From: Ahaetulla prasina
Lineage: Eukaryota; Chordata; Lepidosauria; Squamata; Colubridae
Assembly: GCF_028640845.1 (NCBI RefSeq)
Contig: NC_080540.1
Coordinates: 137,420,420-137,484,419, forward strand
Length of the DNA stretch: 64,000 nt
Direction: 5' to 3'
In this document: positions 1-11,200 of the stretch, one piece after another
Numbering within the stretch: the first letter of the stretch is position 1
How the letters are laid out: every line of letters begins with the position of its first letter
Made by a program: the position numbers and the translations under genes
The notes under the pieces: model-generated
Told to the model about the DNA's origin: nothing
Databases searched by the model: none
The model's input: only the letters and a program-made list of their open reading frames with translations

Positions 1-1433
1 ATCTCAAAGAAGCTGGAGAAATCCAGACTTTTAACACAATCTGCTTTAAAATTGAACAAAAAATCAAAATCTATACTCACTAAGCTGTGGTAGGTTACTT
101 TTTGGCACTGTGATAAGTTTCATGTTCTTTCTCGCACTATACAAATTATGGAATTAGTTATTTTTGAGCACTCATTCATACTTCAGGTTGTGTTCATAAA
201 GATAAGGTGTTTTTTTGTGTGATCTGTATTAAAAAAAATTTCAATCAGTCGTTAGGTAAACTGCTCTTTATCTGTAGAAGAAAATTATATATTCTTTTCA
301 ATTTTTCTTTAACTAATTTGAAAATTATTGTATTTTTGAAAATCTGGGGAGCTCCATACAGAATGTCTTATTTTAAGGGTTAAAGGACTTTTCTGTTTTA
401 ATTAACTTTGATTTTGTTTACCTTCTGTGATATTTGTCTTTCAAGATGGGAGGAAAGGAGAGCTGATTCTTCTAGTACCACCACTTTTATGCTAGGAGAT
501 GGCACTATAGAAATAATTAGAATTTTTCCTCTTTGATTTTTTGTGAGAGCATTATTTCTTTTGCATTCCAGGGTTAAACAGTGGGCGACAAGGTGAAGCA
601 CCCTAAGATATAGGGTAGTGGCAGAAGCTACCAAGCTGCTTCCCCAAACCAGGAAACCCAATCAGGGTATGAAGACCCAAAACAATTTCTGAGAGAGGAG
701 ATTTGTAAACTCCTACCCTCTACCTTGCAAGTTTCGTTAATCATGCTTTCTGAGAAATGACCATTAAAATTAGGCTTCCTGCCACATGATCAAGCTTAAA
801 ACTACATCAAATAGGAGCATCCATTGGAGGGACGGAATAAAATCTGTAACATGTTGGAGCAGGGTCATAATCCAAAGCCCTGGTCCTTTTATACATGCGT
901 GCCACATAGATGCACTTTTGAACGGTTCAGGGCATCTGCCATTTGGCAGATTTTGACTTCCCTGCAGATTCCACTGGCCTTAAATTAATACTGAATGTTA
1001 GAACCACATTGGTGGTGTGGACTGCATGTCAGACAAAGATCCATCCAAATAATATCAAACCAAGAGTGCTATTTTCTTTGTCTCCCTTCCCACCAACTGG
1101 GCTTCATGCAGCTGCCGTGCATTTGATTGGCATGGCATTTTGCTTTTGCGTTTTTAAAATTTGTAAGAAATTCTTGCCTACAAACTACAAAAGTATTGTT
1201 TATTGTTTGTTTATTTCTACTGAGACTAACGAAACTGATCACAAAAATTATAGAAACCTCTTCCATAGGGAAGGTCTCACAAAATTAAAAATAAAAACCC
1301 CAGGAATGCAAAGAATAAAGGGCTCCCTAGATTAGTGTCAGGAATTGAATGCATGCATCATTCGAAGATATTATCAATTGACAATCGCCTTCTCCGACAA
1401 AAAAAAAGACAACAGCCACCTCACGCCCACCTT
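1..1433. other. Upstream flank without recognised gene
   Basis: AT-rich sequence with only short frames. In human, RPTOR lies upstream of CHMP6, so this could be intergenic or 3' UTR of that neighbour, but nothing here shows it. Confidence 0.4.
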
Positions 1434-1441
1434 CCTAAAAT

Positions 1442-1517
1442 AGGGGTCCCAACCTTGGTCCCTTTAAGACCTGTGGACTTCAACTCCCAGAGTTCCAACC
1501 AGGTTGCAGACCCCTGC
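1442..1517. mobile_element. Short hAT-type MITE in the CHMP6 upstream region
   Basis: A 76-bp element with imperfect terminal inverted repeats (AGGGGTCCCAACCTTGG against CAGGTTGCAGACCCCTG). It is flanked by a perfect 8-bp duplication CCTAAAAT at 1434-1441 and 1518-1525, diagnostic of hAT insertion. It carries the same internal 'GACTTCAACTCCCAGA' block as the hairpin at 24132-24261. Confidence 0.8.
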
Positions 1518-1559
1518 CCTAAAATACCAAAGTGAAGGAGAAGCTACTCCCTTATATAG

Positions 1560-2270
1560 TATGCGCTACGGTAAAAGGGTGCGGGATACGTCACTTCCTC
1601 CCTGGAAGGCGGGAGAAAAGATACTTAGAGAATCGAAAGTTGAATCCTACCTCAGTGTGCCAGTAAAAACAATAACTTGTCCCGGAAGTGTGCTATCCAA
1701 AAAAAAAAAAGAATTGGGGGAAGTCTTTCTCTGCATTTTCTTAAGTCCGCGACGCGAGTCCGCCGTCGATTTCGCTCCGAGTCTAGCGGGTCTCGTTCTA
1801 CCAGAATAGAGCCTCGGTGGCCTCCGTACTGAAGTAAGGCACGGGTGGGGCCGATGTAGGCCAGGCCGCGCGGGCGGGGCCGGGGCGATGGGGAATCTGT
1901 TCGGTCGCAAGCGGCAGACCCGCGTTACCGAGCAAGATAAGGCCGTGCTGGTGAGAGCCGGGACGGGGGAGGAAGGGGGTGGGGGAAAGGTGGTGAAATG
2001 GCAGGTTGCGGCCGTGCGCCAGAGGTTCAGCTTCAGTTTCTCTCTCTCTGTGTCCATCTGGCATCAGACCCAGCAGGGCTGCCTTTCCTGCGGGGTAACC
2101 CTTTGCTGCTCTGCTCGCCCCTTTCCTGCCTTCGCCCAGCCAGTCTCCTCCGGAGGAACCAATTGCAAAATAAAAAAAAAGATCGAGCGCTCCGGGTCCC
2201 GGGGTTCCTGGCACGTGCGGGAAGGGGGCGAAAGAGGTGCACGTGCACAAGCGTCTAAGTCAGGAAGGCG
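1560..2270 (+). promoter_or_regulatory. CHMP6 promoter and CpG-dense 5' region
   Basis: CpG dinucleotides are frequent from about 1740 through exon 1 to about 2260, against an AT-rich, CpG-poor background. Visible motifs are a GC box (GGGCGGGGC, 1872-1880), an ETS-type CCGGAAGTG at 1682-1690 and an inverted ETS-like CACTTCCT near 1592. No TATA box sits at a convincing distance. This is the usual layout of a housekeeping CpG-island promoter; the transcription start is not determined. Confidence 0.7.
1888..1950 (+). CDS. CHMP6: CHMP6 coding exon 1
   Basis: Encodes residues 1-21, MGNLFGRK to KAVL, including the myristoylation signal. The donor is CTG|gtgaga at 1951, phase 0. The frame stays open beyond the donor, but that extension is intronic and unlike CHMP6. 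Confidence 0.96.
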
Positions 2271-5200
2271 GTAAAGGAAGCGACTTTTGTTCTCCTTTAC
2301 GGGCGGCGACTTCTTCCAGTGACTTCCTCACAGTCCTTTTTCCACTTTTCTTTTTTTCCCCTCCCCCTCTTTTCTTTAAATAAAAAGTGTGCCACACTTT
2401 CTCTCTGTGTGTGTGTGCGTGTGTGTGTATATGTGTATGTATGTATGTATATGTATGTATGTAGGTAGGTAGGTCTTGGAATATTCGGGTCTTTTCCCAT
2501 GTAAGGTTGAGGGTTTCTTGGCGACGTTTCGACGAGGTACATACATACATACATACATACATAGAGGGGCACACTTTTTATTTAAAGAGAAGAGGAGGAA
2601 GAATATATATTTTCCTCCTCCTCTTCTCTTTAAATAAAAAGTGTGCCACTCTCTCTGGGTGTGTGTGACACACACAGAGAGAGAAAGAGAGTGGCACACT
2701 TTATTTAAAGAGAAGAGGAGTAGGAATATATATATATATATATGCATACATGTGTGCATGTATACAAAGGGCCGTGGATAGCTCAGGCTGGTAAGGCCTG
2801 TTATTAAGAACACAAAGCCTGCAATTACTGCAGGTTCAAGCCCGGCCCAAGGTTGACTCAGCCTTCCATCCTTTATAAGGTAGGTAAAATGAGGAGCCAG
2901 ATTGTTGGGGGGGGGCAATAAGTTGACTTTGTAAAAATATACAAATAGAATGAGACTATTGCCTTATACACTGTAAGCCGCCCTGAGTCTTCGGAGAAGG
3001 GCGGGGTATAAATGTAAACAAAAAAACAAAAAAAATACTGGCCTGCCACCTTTCTTTTCCTTTGATGGGCTCTCAGTGCTCTCTGAAGCTTGGTGGTGGC
3101 TTTGCAGACGTTTCATTACCCAAATTAAGGTAACATCATCAGTGCTAGATGATGATGATGTTACTAGCACTGATGATGTTACCTTAGTTTGGTAATGAAA
3201 TGTCTGCAAGGCAACCACCAAGCTTCAGAGAGCACTGAGGGCCCCTCATTTTAACCAGAGGTTACAAATATTTTCTTTTTCTTTTCTTTTTTGGTATGTC
3301 AGTGCAATGAGGCAGAACGCTTCAACCAATAGCTTGTTGGATAAAATAATAAAATAGTTGTGTGTGTGTGTGTATAAATTAGCATGGACTAACAAGTTGT
3401 ATGTGATCACATAACCTACCTTTGGCCCTAGACCCTTTGTGGGAACACAGCCATAAGCCAATGACTGGTAAATGGGTGGAATTATATGATGTCTGCAGTT
3501 GGGAATCTTGGCTTGAAGTCTTGCTTAAGCTCAAGTGTTTTGACCCAAATCCTACATCGCATTTAGCTGATCTTAAAAATATCCTGAAGTTGCTGAGTCC
3601 TTTTGAAGTTGGAATTAATGTCATGCTTTGGATGCGCTGTAGAATTTTTCTGAATGTCTTGAATGTTAAAAAGCATGACATACTACTATTTCAATAATGT
3701 GAAATACAGTTGGAAAGCAGCTTAACTACCAGGAAGTAAAGAATATTTTGAGAAAAGGCCATAATATGTAGAATGGAGAAATTCTGCAGGTTGTAGAAAC
3801 GCATGAAGTAAAATGCAAGATCATTAGATAGGAAATAAGAGATCTTTTCTCAAATGTTTGTTAAGGGAAATCTCAAACAACTGGTCTTTGTTTGACCTAT
3901 TATGTTCCAATTTCTTAATCTGAAATCTTTTCATATAGTTACTTAATGTCCACTAAATGTATGTAGGAAATTGAATTTGTATCATCCCAAGCCAATGCAT
4001 TTATATAGCTTTGTACTGGTTCTTACAGTGAGACTCTTGCTGTCAAGTAGTGAAAGTTTTCAGCAGAAATATTTTCTAATCCTACCTGAAAGAACTCAGG
4101 CTGTGGTATGAATCACATTTCTTCATTTAGCAAGAAAATCGGAGTGCCTTACAGTGGATTGCATTATCAGAATGTTTCACAACATTTCAGAGTTCCTTAT
4201 TACTTTATGAGGAGCCTTTTTCTATATGTCAATAACTTTCAGTGCAGATTTACTTACTGTGCTGAATCTGTCAGCAGAGAAATTGTGAGCCACTTTCACT
4301 TTTGGTTCTCCCATATTTCCATATGACTAAAATTGTCACATATTTGTATTTATTACATTAGAATTTAAGTAGATCACCATTGTTTGGCATAATTTAACTG
4401 AAGATATTAAAACTGTGTGCAGAATGGAAAGAAATGTTAATACAATTACATATTTTTTCAATTAAAAAAAATATTATTAGCCAGAAGAGGGAACCCGTTT
4501 CCTCTGAATTCCAGTCAGTGGCCATATATGAGAGGAACTGTAGCTAACAATAGCTACAGGAGGATCAAATTTTTTATTAGTGAATTCATAGCAACATAAA
4601 CAATTGTTCTGAATGATACTTAAACTTACTGTTTGTAATAAGGCACCCTTGTGACTTTAAATTCAGAAAGGTGTGAATACCAGGTGATGGCAATAATTCT
4701 TACCATTATTTTTTTTAGTATTTTTAATATATGATTTATAACAATGATCCAGTAGCAGTGACTTGACTTCAATTTTGCATAGCTTAACTTTCAACTCGTT
4801 GAACTTTCCAGTATTTTTCAGTACAGTAGATTGGAGATCAAGATTGCTGGGTTCACAGGTATATCATCTTAAGGAAGAAAAGATTTCTTCTAATGGACTG
4901 TTTGTTTTCTTCTCCAGCAACTAAAACAGCAACGAGACAAATTAAAGCAATATCAGAAAAAGATTTCTCTACAGCTGGAGCGAGAGAGGATTGTTGCTCG
5001 TCAACTACTAAAAGATGGCAAAAAAGAGTAAGTCACTTCTGGACAGAGTTTGAGCTTACAGTTATTTATTTATATTTATTTGTACCCCACCTTTATTATT
5101 TTTACAAATAATTTAAAGTGTCAAATATATCCAAACATACCTTCCTCCTCTTGTTTTTCCCACAATAACAACCTTGTGAGGTGGGTTGGGATGAAAAGTG

Positions 5201-8200
5201 ATTAGCCCAAAGGCATCCAGCCAACTTTCATGGCTAAGGCAGAACTTGAACTCACAGTCTCCCACTTCTAGCCTGATGCCTTAACCACTTAGACCAGGGG
5301 TGTCAAACTGGTAGTCCTCAGGCCAGATGCGTCACGTGCAGGCCATGCCCACCCCAGCTCCACGAATGAGGAAAACGTCATGTGACAGCAACATGACATG
5401 ACGAGTTTGACACGTGACTTAGACCAAACTGGTTCTATATATATTATATGTAGTGCCAGATTTCAATACAGCCTTAGCCAAATGATTCCCACTGGTGTTT
5501 CAGCCGAACGATGCCCTCCTATGCTTTCTAGTTCTCTGCTTTGTATAGTGGAGACTGCTATTTGGAAATATTCTGGTGTGTCCCAACAATCCTTTTGATT
5601 GCAACATTTTCAGTAGGTGCCCCTAAGTTCCAGAATTCTCTTGTCAGGCAGCCCATTTCCTAACCAACTTCCAAAAGTTAACTTCCAAAAGTTAATGAAA
5701 AACTTTATTTTTTAAGAGAGATTGTATTGAATAATAGTTTTTATGTTTGTAACCATTTGGCTATTTCGGGATTGGATGTTTGAGGTTGGGGGGAAGAATT
5801 GCAGCTATTGTGTTTTTTTGCTATTTTCTAAGGTTTTATATTTCTATTTTTTATTTTTTTACAGTAATTAAATAATTTAAATAAATAAAAAATATCTGGA
5901 AACAGTTTGACAGACAATGTAATTTAATCACTGTAGTGTATTGACATAATGGGCGCTCACTTTTAAAACATTTTAAAGGGTTAAAAAGATTTCTAGGGAA
6001 TAAATGTATCAGTTTTGTTAGCTATAATGGTGAAAAATAAGGTTTGCTTGACAAGAGGCAATATGCCAGACTAGTTCTGTAACTGACCTATGTCTTTTTT
6101 CAGGGATATTTAGTTAACTTGTCAGGTTATCAAACCTTGAAATAAATTATTTTTTTCTATTGAGCTGGGACAAAAATGCCTTGGTATAATATTTTTTCTA
6201 GAGTTGCTTTTTCATCCACTCCCTTTTTTCTCCTTCTAGGAAAGCCAAGCTTCTGCTAAAGAAGAAGCGTTATCAAGAGCAATTGTTAGACAAAACTGAA
6301 AACCAAATTAGCAATTTAGAGCGCATCGTAAGTGGGTTTGGGTTTCTAAATTGCATATGGTCACTTGATTTTCAGGACTTCTGAAGTGTGGTTTACATTA
6401 TTTATTATTTATTTATTTTATTTATTTTATTCACTTTTAATATAAGAGGACTTCTTTAACTCAGGATTCACGTTGACTTTTATGGTGATATGCTGTGATT
6501 TAAGCTTCCTTTAGGAGTACTGTATATATTCACAGATAAGCTGACCCTCAAAATTTAGTCAAAATGCCATGAAAAATATGTCCCCCGTCAGTTAAGCCAA
6601 CCCATGAATTTTTAACCAAGATTCTGCTAGACATTTGACTGCTGTTTGTACAGTTGGGCTGTGATGGTTTTTAAAAAATCTGAGCTGCAGTTCGCAGGTA
6701 ACCCAAACACAATTTTTGGGGTGTATTTTGATACTTAAAATTATCAGCTTACCTGCAAGTATACACGGTACCCTTGATCCTGGCAGAAGTACATATTGCT
6801 TGTCTTGAGGACAGAATGATAGCTTTGAACAGCATTAGTTGCTTTAATGGTCACATGATGTTGGCAGACCTGTCCCTAATTCCATCTTCTTCTTTTTTTG
6901 TTACTCATCCAGCCCTCTTATCATACTTGTCACAGCTGTAATATCCTTGCATTTTAAGGAGAATTGATAGTATATACATTCATGTGTTCGTGTGCCTTTT
7001 TGCAAGAAAAGGGGAGAGGCATCAGAAATCAATTTGAACGACTTGTAGTCCTAGTGATTCAATAGCAATAGCACTTAGACTTATATACCACTTCAAGGTG
7101 CTTTACAGCCCTCTCTAAGTGGTTTACAGAGTCAGCATATTGCCCCCAACAACAAGGGTCCTCATTTGATTCATACAGTGAAGTTACAGAATTTAGATTT
7201 TTCCTGCTTTTATTGCTGACATAGTAAGACTCTCATTTACTAAGGAAATGCTTCTTATTTTTCTTGGTGCTTTACTGTCCATGGATTTTGTAGACCAGAT
7301 CTAGGCTTTTTACAGCCCCTGGGCCACATCTGGTCCTTTCGCTGCCACTGTCCAGCCCACATGATTTGCTTTTATTTTGAAGACAACTGCTGGGGTTTTT
7401 TCCCCCCCAATTTAAGTATGTGTGCCCTTCCATGGCTACACTCCTTCACAGCCCTATTGGTTTGGCCCTCCACAACAACCCCAGTTCCTGATATGGCTCC
7501 TTGGGAAAACTAATTACCCATTCTTGCTTTAGACCATCCAAGTGTACAAACTGTCAACCAGTGAAACAGGGTGCCACAGGCTGCCTTCTGTTTGCTAGAA
7601 ATCATCTTCAGGTTGCATTTCTTATAGATAGAACATGGCATTCTGTGATCCTTGTCTTCTCTCTTACAGGTCCACGATATTGAATTCACACAGATTGAGA
7701 TGAAAGTGATTGAGGGTCTCAAAATTGGCAATGAATGTTTAAATAGAATGCATCAAGTAAGTATGATCGGAGCTGCCTGCCCTCTCTTAAATTGCATCCC
7801 ACTGCCAGTCATCTTGTTGATGTAAAATTGTGGGATTCTCTTACAGGTTATGTCAATAGAAGAGGTGGAAAGAATCATGGATGAAACCCAGGAGGCTGTA
7901 GAGTACCAGAGGGTATGTATGGCTTGCATGGTCCCTTCTGCAGTGCTTGGTGCAAGGCATTGTGTTTTTATGACTTGCATTCCACCACTTCACTCCTTTG
8001 AATTTTTAACATACTTGTTTACATGTAGCATAAAGTACCTTACCATATTACCTGGAAGTGTGTATTAAATTAGTCCTGAGTATTGAAGCTGAGGCTGAAA
8101 CAGATAGGTACAATTGCTCATATTTTTTTTGATGTCAGTGAAGGAACTGAAATATTGAAGATCTGTTACTGCACGGTGTTCACCGAGCCATCTGACTTTT

Positions 8201-11200
8201 TCTTTGCAGCAAATAGATGAGATATTGTCTGGAAACCTCACTACAGAGGATGAAGATGCTATTTTAGCTGAATTAGATGCCATCACTCAGGTAAGCACCA
8301 GTTGCTAAGTCAGGGAATTAGTTCAGGAGTTGTATTTTGAAATGGTATCTTTATGAGGAAGCAGCATTTTCAGTCAAAATATTCAGCTTACAAGTAATGC
8401 TTGACTTAGGACCACAATTGAGCCCAAAATTCCTCTTCGTTAAAAGAGAGTTAAGTGAATTTTGCCCCATGTTTCTTGCCACAGTTGTTAAGTGAATCAT
8501 TGCAGTTGTTAAGTTAGTAGCATGGCTGTTAAGTGAATCTGGCTTCCCCATTGACTTTGCTTGTCAGAAGGTTGCAAGAGGCGATCACATGACCTGGAAC
8601 ACTGCAACACTCATTATAAGCTAGTTGCCAAGCATCCAGTTTTTTATCACAGACCCATAGAGATACTGCAACAGTCATAAGTGTGAAAAATGGAAAAATA
8701 AGTTACTTTTTTCGGTGCTGTTGCAGCTTAGAATAGTCACCAAATGAACTGTTCAAGGACTACCTGTATATCATTTGCATTAACCTTCTGAATCTTCAAA
8801 GGATTCATCTTGATCCTTCAGTGTTCACTTTAAATAGAAGGATAGAATATTTTCTATTTATTCTTGGATTTTTCCAAAATTTGTCCTTCACAATAAGTAT
8901 GCATTCATGAGTGCCAGTGTGCTGCATTTTGAGTTCATGTTAGATATAGATGGGAAACAGCTAACGTTAACAAAAATAATTAATAATTTATTATGATCTT
9001 GTGCAGAGAGGAGGCCAATAACTATCTCACTCCAGTAATTAAAATTCAGGGTAGAAAATGCTAGCTGTTAGGATAATAATGATGAAATTATATGTTAAGG
9101 TGAACTGGGAAGATATTCGGAAAGGAATAGTGAAGATATTGGGAATTGTAATTACCTTCATGAATTCAAAAGCAATTCAAAATTCAAAAGTAAGAACTAG
9201 AGAAAGTGTGGTTCTTCTTAAGATTAGGAGCTTTTTCAATTCTGATTCTTCTTTATATGTTTTAACTGACCAAAGAAGATGTTTGCTATGCTAATAGCAA
9301 AATAGTGTAGTCCTTAAAGCTGATGACATATTTCTATCAGTATTTATTGCAATGAATAATGAACTTTAATCCAGAACTCTTAAGTATTTTTATAGGTTGC
9401 TGATAGAACTTAGCTTAAGAAAATTCAAGTAAATAATCTGGTGGCATTAGTATATTATTATTCTTTTATTTTTTGGGGTGGTGGTGGTAATTCTTGATGT
9501 GACTGCATATCTTATAAATTGGCTTCATGTTTGTATATTTACCAGGCCCACACTAGGTGAGAAATAAGCGATTTGGAGAAAATAGAAATCAGAATTCATT
9601 TTATATCTTATCTTCTTGATGTGAGCAAGAAAGAAGGAAATAAATAGTATCCTCAGTAATCTTCTAGTTATTCCCTCTTACAAGTTAGGAAGCCACTGTA
9701 GTTCTTCTACTGTGGTGTCCACCAGCAGTTTCAGGGATAAAAGGAGGGAACCATACATTGTTGCTTGACAGAAAATGATGACTATGTATCCGATTGGAAT
9801 TATTATGAACCTAGAGCTATATTTGAGCAATCCATAATAGTTCCTAAGAAACATCTATGTGTGTCCCACTCTATACAATACCATAGACATGGTATTGTAA
9901 TCAACAACCAGCCAGCTGTGGGAGATCTGGAAAAAATTGAATAGCATTAACCCAGGAACTCCAAGAACTATAAACTACTGGTAGATGTGAAAAAGACCAT
10001 TTCAAGTCAAGAAAACTACATGTCCATCTCCATGCAGTCCTTGTGAATTGAGCTTTATTCATTGAAGAGTCAATAGCTTCACTTAACCAAATTAATCAGA
10101 ATTACCCATCAAGGTGCTAGAGGCATAGTATAAATAATACAGGCTCAAAACTCTAGAAGTGGCAGACTGATGGCAACATAGTTATTTCCTGTGCATTTCA
10201 AAGTTCTAGTTACTATAAAGTTGTTTCCTGTCTTTAGAATATGTTTCACAAGAACCATTTTTTTTCCTTCCAGGAGCAGATTGATCTTCCAGAGGTTCCC
10301 TCAGAGCCTCTCCCAGAAAGGATTTCAGGTAGTATTTTCTGTTTGGAGTTTATCCTCTCCTTGTAATATTGCCATTGTACACAAAATCAAAGATGGCTCT
10401 TGGTCTTTGGCTACGACTAATAAATACTTCATTCAAGACAGAAATGAAATCTACAGAACATTCACAAACATCTCTAGGGCTATTTATAATAGTTTGTATC
10501 AAAATTGACTCTGTGTTCAGGCCCCAGCCAGTTATTATAATCTATGCAGAGCTTTAGAGTTTGTAGTTTTAATGGTTGTACCACTTGGTGGCAATTATTT
10601 GTAAATTACCTTGAAAGTAGGTGTATAATTAGCCCAGTATTGACAAAGGGGAAATCTGAAAAATTAGTGAATTTTCCATTTATATTAGATTTCATTTGGT
10701 TCTGGGCCTTCCATACTCAGCCTCTAAACTACTATTTTGCACTAGCTGTAGCTCTTTTACCTTTTTATTGTTACATTCCATATTTTCCCTGGAAACTCAA
10801 AGGAGCAGCATGGAGATCTATTGATCTTATCCTGCTAACCCTTCTAATATGAGAGTGTCACCATAGCTCATAGTCACCCTGTGAATTTATGGTTCAATGG
10901 AGGTTTGAACTTGGGCATGTCTCAGCCCTGCACTTTAATCATTATACCATATTGGTATATACCATATAGACATCACAAGAGGTTATTTTTTTCACTACGT
11001 TATACTCAAGTGCTTCTCCCATTTCAAGCATACATAGAACATAAATCTTTTTAAAGTAATACTTTGCTTATCTAGAAACTGTTAACTGTTTTCCTATCTC
11101 TTACCTAATTTTGAATTGCTATGAGAGCTAAAATCTAGTAACTCTAATTAAAAAAATAAAGTGACTTCTAATTTGTGTCTTAAAACATCTGGCTCCTGTT

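Noticed and set aside
1647..2274. Several overlapping frames of 70-150 codons around exon 1
   Set aside because: Stop codons are rare in GC-rich CpG-island DNA; only the frame starting at 1888 matches a known protein, and only as far as 1950.
4918..5111. Frame reading from before exon 2 through its donor
   Set aside because: It is in a different frame from CHMP6 (or runs past the donor); the CAA start at 4918 after TCCAG and the donor at 5028 give the conserved protein.
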